A stretch of DNA of 64,000 bases from JADZAI01 sp964390465 (GTDB taxonomy: Bacteria; Pseudomonadota; Alphaproteobacteria; Micropepsales; Micropepsaceae), in the NCBI GenBank assembly GCA_964390465.1, contig CAYMIJ010000001.1:248001-312000 (forward strand). Direction: 5' to 3'. The translations under genes and the position numbers were made by a program. Shown in pieces: positions 29,573 to 39,621 of this stretch (the stretch's first letter is position 1; each line of letters opens with the position of its first letter). The notes under the pieces are model-generated. The model had not been told where the DNA came from. It ran no database searches and saw only the letters and a program-made list of their open reading frames with translations.

Positions 29573-32500
29573 ACCTCTTCGACCTCAAGCACACCGGGCA
29601 TCATGCGGATGGCCCGGCGCAGGTCGGGCGTGACGGCATAACGCCCGATATCCAGCTCGGCCGTTCGGCCCTGATCCAGCATGAGCGAGAGGCTGACACG
29701 GCCTTTGCCCTTGCGTGGACTCAAAACACCTCGCAGCGGCGCCAGCGCCTTGGGATCATCCAGCATGATCTTCAATCCGGCGCTGGCTGACTTTGCTGCG
29801 TCATCCAGCGAGCGCACCCCATGCGTGCGCAAACGGGGTTGTTCATCGTCCCAGTCGATCGAGACATTGAACATCACCGCGTTGCCGGGCTTCAGCAGGT
29901 CATCGTTCTGTGTCAGCAATTCGCTGAACACGGTCGTTTCAAAAACGGCGGTCTGATCCGATATGCGAATGAACGAATAGGGTCGGTCGCCTTCGCGGGC
30001 CCGTTTGTCTTTCCGGTCCAGAATGACACCCGCCAGGCTGACGGCACTGCTGTCAGACCGGGCCGCATGGGTAACTTCCGCCCAGGTTTTCACACCAAGC
30101 CGCTTCAAAGCGAGGCGGTATTCATCGAGCGGATGGCCGGACAGGTAAAAGCCGATGGCGTCAAACTCACGCTGAAGCCGATCGCTGGAATCCCAAACCT
30201 GCGTCAATGGCAGTTTCGGATCCTTCACCTCACCGCGACCAAACAACGAGGATTGGCCGCTTTCGCGTTCACGCTGTTCGGAATCCGAGTGAGCCATCAT
30301 CAATTCGGCGGCAGCAAACACCTGCGCACGATTGGGGTTCATGCTATCGAACGCCCCTGCCGCCGCGAGGTTTTCAATGGTCCGCCGGTTGACGAGACGC
30401 GCGTCAATGCGACGTGCAAAATCAAACAGTGATTTGAAGCGGCCGCTGCCGCGTGTCGCCACGACGCGCTCCATCGCCTGCCGCCCAACATTGCGCACAG
30501 CAGCCAGCGCATAGCGGATCGCCTGCTTGCCATCATCTGTTACCTCAACCGAAAACACAGGCTGCGATGCGTTGATATCAGGCGGCAGAACCTTGATGCC
30601 CAGTCGTTCTGCTTCCTGCCGATAGATATTCAGCTTTGTGGTGTCGCCCATGTCCAGCGTCATGGAGGCGCATAGAAACTCGGCCGGGTAATTCGCTTTC
30701 AGGAAGGCCGTCTGATAGGCAACCTGCGCATAGGCCGCCGCGTGTCCTTTGTTGAATCCGTAACCCGCAAACTTATCGGCCTGTGTGAAGATTTCTTCGG
30801 CGGTCGCCGCATCAATACCGCGTTCGCTGGCCCCGGCGATGAACCGTGCCTGCTGGCGGGCCATCTCGTTCTTGTCCTTCTTACCCATGGCGCGGCGTAG
30901 AAGATCAGCATCGCCCAGCGAATAACCCGCCAGTTCGCGGGCAATCATCATGACGTCTTCCTGATAGGTCATGACGCCATAGGTATCGGCGAGGATCGGT
31001 TCCAGTGACGGATGTAGATAGGCGACCGGCTCCTTGCCATTCTTGCGCGCGATATAACTGGGAATGGAGTCCATCGGGCCCGGCCGGTACAGCGCCACGA
31101 GCGCGATGATGTCTTCAATGCGATCCGGCTTCAGACGCCGGATGAGATCGCGCATGCCCTGACTTTCCAGCTGGAACACGCCAATCGTTTCACCACGCGA
31201 GAGCATCTCGTAGGTACGCTGATCGCCGAATTCCATTTCCTCGCCGGTTCGGACATGAATCCCGCGTGCCTTAAGCAGTTTCTCAGTGTCGGCGATCACC
31301 GTCAGCGTTTTCAGGCCCAGAAAGTCGAACTTCACCAGGCCGACGGTTTCGGCATCCTTGTAGTCGAACTGGCTCGCAGGAAGGTCCGCCTTCTGGTCGT
31401 GATAGAGCGGCACCAGTTCCGGTAGCGGGCGGTCGCCGATAACGATACCCGCTGCGTGCGTGGATGCGTTGCGGTACAGACCTTCCAGTTTCTGCGCGAC
31501 TTCAAACAGTCGCGCCACGCCATCCTCGTTGCGGATCATGTCGCGCAGCTTCGGGTCGGCGTTCACCGCCTCGCGCAAGGTGATGGGTTTGCCGGGCTGG
31601 TTCGGGACCATCTTGCAGATGCGATCAACGAAATTATAGCCCATCTGCAGAACGCGTCCGACATCGCGCAGGCAGGCGCGCGCCGCCAGCGTACCGAAGG
31701 TGATGATCTGCGCGACCCGGTCCTGGCCATAGCGCGACTGCACATAGCGGATCACCTCGCCGCGGCGTTCCTGACAGAAATCGATGTCGAAGTCCGGCAT
31801 GGAAACACGTTCGGGGTTCAGGAACCGCTCGAACACCAGGTTGAAGCGGAGCGGATCAAGCGAGGTGATATCGAGCGCCCACGCGACAATCGACGTTGCG
31901 CCCGATCCGCGCACACCAACTGGAATACCCTGCGCGCGCGTCCAGCGCATGAAATCAGACACGATGAGGAAGTAGCCCTCAAACCCCATGCGTGTGATGA
32001 CATCGAGTTCATAGTCAAGACGCTGGAAGTAGTCATCGCGCGGCTTGAACAGCGGGAAGGTTTCCAGCCGTTTTGTCAGGCCATCACGAGCCAGCCGCGC
32101 CAGTTCCTGCGCCGCCGACTGACCATCGGGCAGCGGATAGGCCGGCAGGATGGGCTTGCGTTTTTCAGGTCGGAAGGCACAGCGCCGCGCGATCTCAACC
32201 GTATTGGCCACCGCTTCAGGCAAATCCGCAAAAAGCTCAGCCATCTCAGATGCAGATTTGAAATAGTGATCTTTCGTGACACGCGGGCGATCATCTTCGG
32301 TCACATAGCGCCCTGCAGCGATGCAGAGCAGCGCGTCATGCGGCTCGTAGAGATCAGGCGTGCCGAAATAACACTCATTCGTGGCAACGAGCGGCAGGTC
32401 CTGATCATAAGCGATGGCGATCAGGCCAGTTTCCGCCTGTGCTTCTGACACGACGCCATGGCGTTGCAGTTCAATATAGAACCGGGATGGAAACATGCTG

Positions 32501-32997
32501 GCAAGACGCGCGGCCAGCTCTGCTGCCAGTTGCGGTTTGCCTTCACCCAGCAGCCGGTTCATCGGCCCGCGTGGCCCCCCAGACAGCAGGATCAGCCCTT
32601 CGCTGTGTGCACCAAGCATGTCGAGCGTCACATGCGGCATGTCGGTTGCGGTAATGTCGAGGAATGCCTTGCTGGAAAGGCGTGAAAGATTCAGCCAACC
32701 CGCTTCGTTCTGAGCAAGAAGTGCAATGACAGGGCGATCCTCAGCCACACCGCCGCGCGCCCGTGCGTCGCGTGACAGGCCCGTTTCCAGACTGAGCGAA
32801 ATGCCCATAACGGGCTGAATGCCCTTACCGGCCAGCTTGTCGGCAATCTCAACCGCGCCAAACAGATTGTTGCTATCGGTTACCGCGACGGCCGGCATGC
32901 CATTGCGCTTGCACAACTCGGCCAGTTCTTCGACGCGGATAGCGCCTTCCAGCAGCGAATATGCCGAATGAACGCGAAGGTGGACGAACGGAGCCAT
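29569..32997 (-). CDS. dnaE: DNA polymerase III alpha subunit
   Basis: Catalytic subunit of the replicative polymerase, 1142 residues (family about 1160). The N-terminal PHP domain starts VHLRVHSAYSLLEGAI; the polymerase active-site aspartates are in MPDFDIDF near residue 400, with GVRGSGATSIVAWAL just before. The thumb/finger regions, an HhH segment and the OB-fold segment (VSLAGVILDRKDKR) follow. No imuA/imuB neighbours are present, so this is the replicative DnaE1 type rather than DnaE2. Its stop codon overlaps that of the convergent ligase gene by three bases. Confidence 0.96.
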   Translation of the reverse strand: MAPFVHLRVHSAYSLLEGAIRVEELAELCKRNGMPAVAVTDSNNLFGAVEIADKLAGKGIQPVMGISLSLETGLSRDARARGGVAEDRPVIALLAQNEAGWLNLSRLSSKAFLDITATDMPHVTLDMLGAHSEGLILLSGGPRGPMNRLLGEGKPQLAAELAARLASMFPSRFYIELQRHGVVSEAQAETGLIAIAYDQDLPLVATNECYFGTPDLYEPHDALLCIAAGRYVTEDDRPRVTKDHYFKSASEMAELFADLPEAVANTVEIARRCAFRPEKRKPILPAYPLPDGQSAAQELARLARDGLTKRLETFPLFKPRDDYFQRLDYELDVITRMGFEGYFLIVSDFMRWTRAQGIPVGVRGSGATSIVAWALDITSLDPLRFNLVFERFLNPERVSMPDFDIDFCQERRGEVIRYVQSRYGQDRVAQIITFGTLAARACLRDVGRVLQMGYNFVDRICKMVPNQPGKPITLREAVNADPKLRDMIRNEDGVARLFEVAQKLEGLYRNASTHAAGIVIGDRPLPELVPLYHDQKADLPASQFDYKDAETVGLVKFDFLGLKTLTVIADTEKLLKARGIHVRTGEEMEFGDQRTYEMLSRGETIGVFQLESQGMRDLIRRLKPDRIEDIIALVALYRPGPMDSIPSYIARKNGKEPVAYLHPSLEPILADTYGVMTYQEDVMMIARELAGYSLGDADLLRRAMGKKDKNEMARQQARFIAGASERGIDAATAEEIFTQADKFAGYGFNKGHAAAYAQVAYQTAFLKANYPAEFLCASMTLDMGDTTKLNIYRQEAERLGIKVLPPDINASQPVFSVEVTDDGKQAIRYALAAVRNVGRQAMERVVATRGSGRFKSLFDFARRIDARLVNRRTIENLAAAGAFDSMNPNRAQVFAAAELMMAHSDSEQRERESGQSSLFGRGEVKDPKLPLTQVWDSSDRLQREFDAIGFYLSGHPLDEYRLALKRLGVKTWAEVTHAARSDSSAVSLAGVILDRKDKRAREGDRPYSFIRISDQTAVFETTVFSELLTQNDDLLKPGNAVMFNVSIDWDDEQPRLRTHGVRSLDDAAKSASAGLKIMLDDPKALAPLRGVLSPRKGKGRVSLSLMLDQGRTAELDIGRYAVTPDLRRAIRMMPGVLEVEEV

Positions 32998-33034
32998 GAA
33001 CCAAACCTAGCGCATGTTCAGGCGAGATGTCGCG

Positions 33035-33808
33035 TCAGGCGTCTTCTCCGCCTTGCGGCGCGAGCAGTTCGGCAATGTCGGCTTCATCAAGCGGGTCTTC
33101 GTCAGGCGACAGCGTATCGGTGGGGCTGGGCACAAAGAAGCCGGTGGGGATGGAAGAATCGAGCAGGCCTGCGGCCTTCAGTTCTTCCATGCCGGGCAGA
33201 TCGCCGACGCGATCCAGCCCAAAATGCTGAAGGAACGCCTCGGTCGTTCCATAGGTCACCGGACGGCCCGGTGTGCGCCGACGCCCGCGTGGACGCACCC
33301 AGCCGATCTCAAGCAGAAGGTCCAGTGTGCCCTTGGAAACGCCCACACCCCGGATTTCCTCGATTTCAGCGCGCGTGACCGGCTGATGATAGGCCACGAT
33401 CGCCATCGTTTCGATCCCCGCCCGCGAAAGCCTGCGTGGCTCGGTGGTTTCCCTGCGCAGCAGGAAGGCAAGGTCAGGGGCTGTGCGGAACGCCCATTTG
33501 CCACTCACCCTCACCAGATGAATGCCGCGCGGTGCATAATCGTGCTGCAGGCGCTCCAGCAGTGCGGGCACATCCACGCCTTCCGGCAGACGGCTGCGAA
33601 GTGTGTCTTCATCAAGTGGCTCTGCCGCCGCAAACAACAGCGCCTCGATCATGCGGGCATGCAGCACGTCGTCAGCCGTCGACAGCGCAGCTGATTGCGT
33701 GACGGGCGTAACAGGCATGCTCTCATCCGCAGAACCGTTCTCTGGTGTATCCATGTCGGGATTCATTGCTTTGGCGGTACGTTTCAGGGAAAACCGTGTT
33801 GCTGTCAT
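33035..33808 (-). CDS. scpB: Segregation and condensation protein B
   Basis: Kleisin-interacting winged-helix subunit of the SMC-ScpAB condensin. It is 257 residues: a variable N-terminal 45, then the core MIEALLFAAAEPLDEDTLRS, KWAFRTAPDLAFLLRRETTE, IVAYHQPVTRAEIEEIRGV and RPVTYGTTEAFLQHFGL. A low-complexity acidic tail (SPDEDPLDEADIAELL) follows. The start codon overlaps the scpA stop by 4 bp (ATGA). It lies 37 bp upstream of dnaE on the same strand. Confidence 0.95.
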   Translation of the reverse strand: MTATRFSLKRTAKAMNPDMDTPENGSADESMPVTPVTQSAALSTADDVLHARMIEALLFAAAEPLDEDTLRSRLPEGVDVPALLERLQHDYAPRGIHLVRVSGKWAFRTAPDLAFLLRRETTEPRRLSRAGIETMAIVAYHQPVTRAEIEEIRGVGVSKGTLDLLLEIGWVRPRGRRRTPGRPVTYGTTEAFLQHFGLDRVGDLPGMEELKAAGLLDSSIPTGFFVPSPTDTLSPDEDPLDEADIAELLAPQGGEDA

Positions 33809-34650
33809 TGGGTTACCTGGTCAAGCGGCGCGTGATCATTCGCCGCCTCAGGCCGGGGCGAACGCAGGAAAACCGGGCCAAAGGCATCGGCCTGATGCAG
33901 TTGCAGCTTGCCATCCTTGGCCATTTCCAGACTGGCCGACAGTGTGCTGGCCAATGTCGAGCGACGCATCGCACGGAATTGCGGCAGGTCAGGCAGGAAG
34001 CTGTCGAGCACACGCCAGTCCATCGCCATGCCGATCAGTTGTTCCAGCCTTTTGCGTGCCTCGTCGATGGCATAGACGGGCGCCCGCTTCACTGACAGGC
34101 GGCTGCCCAGCACGCGCTTGCGCTGATCGGCATAGGCGCGCAGCAGATCGAAGATCGTGTCAGACCAGGCGGGTGTTTTCACCACGCGGATGCCCTGCGG
34201 CTCACCCCTGAAAAACACATCGCGCCCCAAACGGTCGCGGGCCATCAGGCGGCCACCTGCCTCGCGCATGGCCTGGAGGCGTTGAAGCCTAAAGGCCAGT
34301 CGCGCTGCCATTTCCTCGCCTGACAGCTCGCCATTCACCTTTTCCGGGCGCGGCAGAAGCAGACGCGATTTGAGATAGGCGAGCCACGAGGCCATCACCA
34401 GATAATCGGCGGCAAGGTCGAGATCAGCCTTGGCCAGATGGGCGATGAACGCCAGATACTGATCGACCAGTCGCACGATGGAGATGCGGCGCAGATCAAC
34501 CTTCTGCGAGCGCGCGAGAGTGAGCAACAGGTCAAGCGGACCTTCAAACCCATCGACATCCACAATGAATGCCTCGCCTGCCGCCGCAGGCATGGTCAGA
34601 TTAAAGACCGGGTCATCCACCGGCGCTTCAGCTTCAGGTGTATCACTCAT
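33805..34650 (-). CDS. scpA: Segregation and condensation protein A (kleisin)
   Basis: Kleisin subunit bridging SMC heads in chromosome condensation. The hallmark segment FEGPLDLLLTLARSQKVDLR lies near residues 34-53, followed by YLVMASWLAYLKSRLLLP and the C-terminal winged helix. From the ATG at 34650 it is 281 residues; a TTG one codon upstream is also possible. It is coupled to scpB and 113 bp downstream of nagZ on the same strand. Confidence 0.95.
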   Translation of the reverse strand: MSDTPEAEAPVDDPVFNLTMPAAAGEAFIVDVDGFEGPLDLLLTLARSQKVDLRRISIVRLVDQYLAFIAHLAKADLDLAADYLVMASWLAYLKSRLLLPRPEKVNGELSGEEMAARLAFRLQRLQAMREAGGRLMARDRLGRDVFFRGEPQGIRVVKTPAWSDTIFDLLRAYADQRKRVLGSRLSVKRAPVYAIDEARKRLEQLIGMAMDWRVLDSFLPDLPQFRAMRRSTLASTLSASLEMAKDGKLQLHQADAFGPVFLRSPRPEAANDHAPLDQVTQ

Positions 34651-34763
34651 CAAACGCCATGCCGCCTGTCCACTCAGGGCCAGCCACCGAAGTCGAACGG
34701 GGGGCTGATTCTGTCAAGCAAAGTCCCGGCCTCAGCACCGGTCATGCACAGATATTTACAGCT

Positions 34764-35786
34764 TCACGCGATGGTTGCGCCGCCAGACAGCAAGGCTGAA
34801 AGCCGATCAAGGCCGCGCACAGCATCGAAGCGGGATGCCGGTGCAAGTTGCGCAAGAGCCGCCTCGGAACGGCGGGCTGCTGCCTCGTCCATGGCCCGCA
34901 TACCCTTCATGCAATCCTGCATCTCGTCCAGCTTGCCACTGCAATGCAGGACCACGTCGCAGCCAGCGACCAGCGCCCGGCGGGCACGCTCGTCAAACCC
35001 GCCAGCCAGTGCGTTCATGCCGATGTCGTCGCTCATCAACAGGCCATCAAAGCCGATTTCTTCGCGGATAATGGTATGCACCACACGCGATGACCACGTG
35101 GCGCAGCGCTCGTCGTCGATCGCCGCATAGACCACATGGGCCGTCATCGCCATGGGCATGTCGTTGAGACTGCGGAACGGCACGAAATCGGTACGGCTCA
35201 GTTCCTCGTGATCGGTCATCACCACCGGCAGTTCCAGATGGCTGTCGGATTTTGCACGCCCATGCCCGGGTATGTGCTTGATGACCGGCAGCACACCGCC
35301 ATCCAGCAAGCCTTCCGCAACGGCCCGGCCAAGTTCACCAATCTGGTGCGTTTCGCTGCCAAGCGCACGGTCTCCGATGATGCCGTGGCCTTCAGGATGA
35401 AGAAGGTCAACACAGGGCGCGCACGATACGTTGATGCCGATCTCGGCAAGTTCGTGGGCAATCAGCCTGGAATTCAGGAAGGCAGCCTCAAGCCCAGCCT
35501 CAGTGTCTGTGTCGTAAAGCGCGGCCAGCTCCGCTGCCGGTGGCGGGTGACGCCAGACCGGCCCTTTCAAACGCGCCACACGCCCGCCTTCCTGATCAAT
35601 CAGGATCGGCACGTCGGCCCGGCCGGTCAGCGCCCGAAGGTCATCCGTTACACGCCGCACCTGCGCCTTGTCGGTGCAGTTGCGTGCGAACAGGATAAAG
35701 CCCCACGGATCGGCGTCTTTGAAAAACGCGCGCTCGTCCGCCGTCAGCTCAAGGCCACTCAGGCCGAAAATCGTGGCCGATGTCAT
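34764..35786 (-). CDS. nagZ: Beta-N-acetylhexosaminidase NagZ
   Basis: Glycoside hydrolase family 3 enzyme removing GlcNAc from anhydromuropeptides in peptidoglycan recycling. It is 340 residues: N-terminal GLSGLELTADERAFFKD, then PILIDQEGGRVARLKGP, the catalytic loop KHIPGHGRAKSDSHLELP with the GH3 NagZ His/Asp pair, and the nucleophile region GLLMSDDIGMNALAG. Cytoplasmic. It is 24 bp after the SPOR-domain gene, the common alphaproteobacterial order SPOR-nagZ-scpA-scpB. Confidence 0.95.
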   Translation of the reverse strand: MTSATIFGLSGLELTADERAFFKDADPWGFILFARNCTDKAQVRRVTDDLRALTGRADVPILIDQEGGRVARLKGPVWRHPPPAAELAALYDTDTEAGLEAAFLNSRLIAHELAEIGINVSCAPCVDLLHPEGHGIIGDRALGSETHQIGELGRAVAEGLLDGGVLPVIKHIPGHGRAKSDSHLELPVVMTDHEELSRTDFVPFRSLNDMPMAMTAHVVYAAIDDERCATWSSRVVHTIIREEIGFDGLLMSDDIGMNALAGGFDERARRALVAGCDVVLHCSGKLDEMQDCMKGMRAMDEAAARRSEAALAQLAPASRFDAVRGLDRLSALLSGGATIA

Positions 35787-35810
35787 GCTGGTGTCACAAA
35801 CTTTTCAGTG

Positions 35811-36659
35811 TCAAGGTTCGCCGACAATGCATTTGCCGCCACGCGTCTGCAAGACCTGACACATCGCAACCGCATCTGCGCGCTGGGCAAACGGCCCCAC
35901 ACGCAAACGATACCAGACGCCCTTCGCCCCCAGATCCACGCGCTTGATATCGGGCTTGAGCGCGCCCATCAGATCGCCGTGTTTTGATTTCAAGGCCTGC
36001 CAGTTCGCCGCAGCCTCTGCGTCGTCGCGATAGGCACCAATCTGCACAACGAATGCACCCGATGCGGCATTCTTCGCAGCAGCGGCATCAGCAGCGCCGG
36101 GATCGACCTTTTCAATCTCAGACGCAATCTCGGCAGACTTCTTCCTGGCGTCTTCTTCGGCCTTCACCTGCTCGGCTGATGGCGGGGCGATAGCGGCATC
36201 AGGGCTAGTAACCAGTGCTGCTTCTCCGGCCTCTGCCGCTGACTGTTCAATGGGAACACCTGCAGGCTCCGCCGGCATGTCGACAGGCGTTTCCGGCGGC
36301 GCGGCAAGCGCAGGCGCAACATCGACGCTGTCGTTTCCACCGGCGATCCGCTGGTACACTTCCTTGTCCTGGTCTGGCACCGTTGTGCCGCCTGGCTGAT
36401 CAGGGCGCACTTTCACAGGGCCATCGACCGCAGCAATCACCGGAATCTGACCGCTGTGATCACCCTGTCGGACACCTTGCTGATAGGCGACCCACACCAC
36501 ACCGGCGAAAGCAGCCAGCACGACAGAAGACAGAATTATGAAGAGCGGGCTGCGGGTGCTGCCAGCCTCATCATCATCAAAGCCCCCATCAAAGACGAAG
36601 TCGCGATGAAAGCGGCGGTCATAATCTGATTGATCATAGCCCTGATCGGCGTTGGCCAT
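35811..36659 (-). CDS. SPOR-domain membrane protein
   Basis: A 282-residue bitopic inner-membrane protein. The cytoplasmic N-terminus is rich in Asp/Tyr (about 1-37), followed by one membrane helix at about 38-60 and a long periplasmic Pro/Ala/Glu-rich linker. A C-terminal SPOR domain (about 198-282) contains AFVVQIGAYRDDAEAAANWQ and WYRLRVGPFAQRADAVAMCQ, which binds denuded glycan at division sites. It probably acts in septal peptidoglycan processing, consistent with its position next to nagZ. The 152 bp upstream to der shows no coding signal. Confidence 0.88.
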   Translation of the reverse strand: MANADQGYDQSDYDRRFHRDFVFDGGFDDDEAGSTRSPLFIILSSVVLAAFAGVVWVAYQQGVRQGDHSGQIPVIAAVDGPVKVRPDQPGGTTVPDQDKEVYQRIAGGNDSVDVAPALAAPPETPVDMPAEPAGVPIEQSAAEAGEAALVTSPDAAIAPPSAEQVKAEEDARKKSAEIASEIEKVDPGAADAAAAKNAASGAFVVQIGAYRDDAEAAANWQALKSKHGDLMGALKPDIKRVDLGAKGVWYRLRVGPFAQRADAVAMCQVLQTRGGKCIVGEP

Positions 36660-36811
36660 GGAACCGGCTCCCCTGAGCCGCCCCGTTACAACGGGCGGCG
36701 AATCGTCACACGCTGCACTCTAGCGCCGTGATCGCGGCAAAATACAGGCAGGCCGTGGATTCTCCGCGCCTTATTGGTGAACGAAGCGTTAAATTCACTC
36801 GGGCTGTGGGC

Positions 36812-38182
36812 TCAGCTTTCAGCGTAGGGGTTGTTCGAAGTGCGCTTCAGGAAACGGATCGGAGTGCCGGGAAGATCAAAGTTTTCGCGCAGACCGTTTG
36901 AAAGATAGCGCAGATAGTCGTCGGGCAATTCATCGAGCTGATTGCCGAATAGTGCGAATGTGGGCGGCCGCGTTTTAGCCTGTGTCATATAACGCAGCTT
37001 GATACGGCGCCCTGAAATGGCAGGCGGTGCGTGCCGCTCCATCGCGTGCTGAAGCCAGCGATTGAGCGCGGACGTTGGAATGTGCTTGTTCCAGACCTCT
37101 GCCGCCTGAAAGACTGCGGGCATCAGGCGCTCCACGCCCTGCCCTGTCAGCCCGGACAACATAACAATCGGTGCGCCCTTCACCTGCGGCAGCAGCTCGG
37201 TTGCCTTGCGCTTCATCTCAGCCAGTCGGCGCTGTTTATCTTCCACCATGTCCCATTTGTTCACGGCAAGAACGATGGCGCGGCCTTCCCGTTCAATGAG
37301 GTCTGCAATGGACAGATCCTGTTTCTCGAACGGATTGCCGGCGTCCATCAACACGATGACCACCTCGGCGAAACGGATTGAGCGCAGGGCATCACTGACC
37401 GACAGCTTTTCCAGTTTCTCCACAATGCGGGCACGCCTGCGCATGCCAGCGGTGTCAAACAGTTTGATGTCGCGGCCTTCATGAGACCAATCCACAGAAA
37501 TGGCATCGCGCGTGGTGCCAGCCATAGCGCTGGTGAGCAGGCGCTCTTCACCGATGAGGCGGTTGATCAGAGTGGATTTGCCAGCATTAGGCCGACCCAC
37601 CACAGCGATCTGTAACGGCTTTGCAGCACCCCCATCCGGCGCAGTCTCAGACTCGCTTTCACTCGGGAATGCCCCGTCTTCATCAGGCTCGGGACCGAAC
37701 GGGCGTAGTGCGTCGAATAATTCGCCCATGCCTTCCCCATGCTCTGCGGAAAGCCCGATCGGCTCGCCCAGGCCCAAAGCATAGGCTTCACCAACGCCGC
37801 TCAGTGCAGCATTGCCTTCCGCCTTGTTGGCCGCCAGCACAACCGGCTTGGATGTTCTGCGCAGCAGTTCCGCGACCGCCTTGTCATGCGGCGTCACACC
37901 TGCACGCGCATCGATCATGAAAAGCAGGACATCGGCCAGTTCAATGGCCCGCTCGGTCTGCAAGCGGATGAGCTGGTCAAAATCAGAGTCGGGCCTGTCA
38001 TCCAGACCAGCCGTATCAATCACTGTGAACTGAAGCGGCCCGAGCGAAGCATCGCCTTCGCGCCGGTCGCGCGTGACGCCGGGCTGATCGTCAACCAGCG
38101 CGACGCGCTTACCCACCAGCCGGTTGAACAGCGTGGATTTGCCGACGTTTGGGCGGCCAACAATGGCAAGCGTGAAGGTCAT
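36812..38182 (-). CDS. der: Ribosome biogenesis GTPase Der (EngA)
   Basis: Tandem-GTPase assembly factor for the 50S subunit, 456 residues. Two G domains are visible, with G1 motifs GRPNVGKSTLFN at the N-terminus and GRPNAGKSTLIN near residue 198. Each has DTAG and NKxD-type motifs (AANKAEG degenerate, AVNKWD intact). The KH-like C-terminal domain contains the KLRYMTQAKTRPPTF segment and ends FLKRTSNNPYAES. The linker has an acidic insertion (ESESETAPDG). It lies 21 bp after bamB. Confidence 0.96.
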   Translation of the reverse strand: MTFTLAIVGRPNVGKSTLFNRLVGKRVALVDDQPGVTRDRREGDASLGPLQFTVIDTAGLDDRPDSDFDQLIRLQTERAIELADVLLFMIDARAGVTPHDKAVAELLRRTSKPVVLAANKAEGNAALSGVGEAYALGLGEPIGLSAEHGEGMGELFDALRPFGPEPDEDGAFPSESESETAPDGGAAKPLQIAVVGRPNAGKSTLINRLIGEERLLTSAMAGTTRDAISVDWSHEGRDIKLFDTAGMRRRARIVEKLEKLSVSDALRSIRFAEVVIVLMDAGNPFEKQDLSIADLIEREGRAIVLAVNKWDMVEDKQRRLAEMKRKATELLPQVKGAPIVMLSGLTGQGVERLMPAVFQAAEVWNKHIPTSALNRWLQHAMERHAPPAISGRRIKLRYMTQAKTRPPTFALFGNQLDELPDDYLRYLSNGLRENFDLPGTPIRFLKRTSNNPYAES

Positions 38183-38203
38183 GGCCGCAGATATCCGGGC
38201 CGC

Positions 38204-39604
38204 TCAGCGATAAGCCGTCAGAACACCATCATCGTTGAGCATGTAAAGAGTGCCCCCAGCGGTGATCGGCGCGATGATCGATCCCTCACCGACGTCGAAG
38301 CTCTGAACCAGGCCGCCATTATTGGCCGCGACGATCGCTACGCGTCCATCGGTCGACACCAGGATCAGATTGCCCTGCGCCATCAGAGGTCCACTCCAAT
38401 CGACAGTACCCGTGCGATCTTCCTCGTCTTCCCAACGACCCAGATAGGTTTTCCACGCGATCCGGCCCGAAACTTTCTCAAGACAATAGAGATTGCCGTC
38501 AATGCTCATGGCATAGAGATAGTCTCCCGCTGCAACCGGTGTCTGTACACCGGCGATGTCGCGCTGCCAGAGACGCCCGCCCGTCGCAGCGTTGATCGCC
38601 ACCAGGCGCCCGGCATTGCCGACAGCGAAAACCGTCGTCCCGTCAATGGCCGGACGGCCAGCAATGTCGTTGATCGAAGAAAGCGTATCACCAAGCCCCG
38701 TGCGGGTCAGTGAGTCACTCCATGCCGGACGGCCGTTGATGGTGCGCATCGCATAGAGGTCACCATTCGTATAGGGCACAACCACAATATCGCTGCTGAC
38801 GGCAGGGCTGCTGGACGCCAGAACGCCCGCACTTTCCGAGAACACCTCGTGGCTCCAAAGTTCGCCCCCAGTGGCTGCATCCAGAGCCCAGGCACGGTTT
38901 TCGCGGTTCATCACATAAACGCGGCCGTCACGCACTGTGGGCGCGGTGTGAAATGGCGATTCAACTTTCTTCGACCAGATCCGCCCGCCAGAGCGTGAAT
39001 CCAGAGCGACCACCTCGCCGAAGCCGGAGGTGACAAACAGACGGCCATTTTCATAGGCGATGCCGCCGCCATAACCTTCTTCAGGGCGGTCACCACCACG
39101 GCTGAACAGATAGAAGTCATAGGATGTGTCTTCCGGTGCGACGGAAACGGTCCACACCTCGCCACCTGACGCCGTGTCGATGGCGCGCACATTGGCCGCC
39201 GCATCCAGTGTGAAGATCAGGCCATCGGCGACAACCGGCGATGCGGTGATGGCCGAGGTGGACGATGTCGAGACGCCGATATCTGTGCTCCAGAGCTTGT
39301 TGAAGCTCACCGGCGCATCCGTGTTGCCGACAACATTCTCTGAAACACCACCCGGCTGCGCCCAGGCCGAAACCCGTGTTGGCCCCGGCACGGTCACGCC
39401 CATGCCCGCATAGGCTGGATCCTGCACCAGCACGTCATTGTTCCTGGCCATCAACGCGACGCGCTGACCAGGCACGCGTTTGTCGGAACCACTACCAAAG
39501 ATGGAATCTGAAACCCGCTCTAGCGTGGAGCAAGCGGTCAGCGAGGTGAGCGCAATCACCGCTCCGAAGCATAGAAGCCGGGATGACATAATGGGGAAAG
39601 CCAT
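38204..39604 (-). CDS. bamB: Outer-membrane assembly lipoprotein BamB (PQQ-propeller)
   Basis: Scaffold lipoprotein of the BAM complex that inserts outer-membrane beta-barrels. It has a lipoprotein signal with lipobox LTAC, acyl-Cys at residue 25 counted from the ATG at 39604; an internal ATG at 39589 is also possible. The body is a repeated PQQ-type blade pattern (RAIDTASGGEVWTVS, VALDSRSGGRIWSKK, WALDAATGGELWSHE, VAINAATGGRLWQRD). The context TPR-bamB-der matches the conserved yfgM-bamB-der order. Confidence 0.94.
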   Translation of the reverse strand: MAFPIMSSRLLCFGAVIALTSLTACSTLERVSDSIFGSGSDKRVPGQRVALMARNNDVLVQDPAYAGMGVTVPGPTRVSAWAQPGGVSENVVGNTDAPVSFNKLWSTDIGVSTSSTSAITASPVVADGLIFTLDAAANVRAIDTASGGEVWTVSVAPEDTSYDFYLFSRGGDRPEEGYGGGIAYENGRLFVTSGFGEVVALDSRSGGRIWSKKVESPFHTAPTVRDGRVYVMNRENRAWALDAATGGELWSHEVFSESAGVLASSSPAVSSDIVVVPYTNGDLYAMRTINGRPAWSDSLTRTGLGDTLSSINDIAGRPAIDGTTVFAVGNAGRLVAINAATGGRLWQRDIAGVQTPVAAGDYLYAMSIDGNLYCLEKVSGRIAWKTYLGRWEDEEDRTGTVDWSGPLMAQGNLILVSTDGRVAIVAANNGGLVQSFDVGEGSIIAPITAGGTLYMLNDDGVLTAYR

Positions 39605-39621
39605 ACGTTGGAACCTGAGTG

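Noticed and set aside
29569..32997. Error-prone DnaE2
   Set aside because: Length and motif layout fit replicative DnaE, and no imuA/imuB genes are adjacent.
36660..36811. Possible gene between der and the SPOR-domain gene
   Set aside because: No frame with a start, ribosome-binding site and sensible composition; treated as ordinary intergenic DNA.
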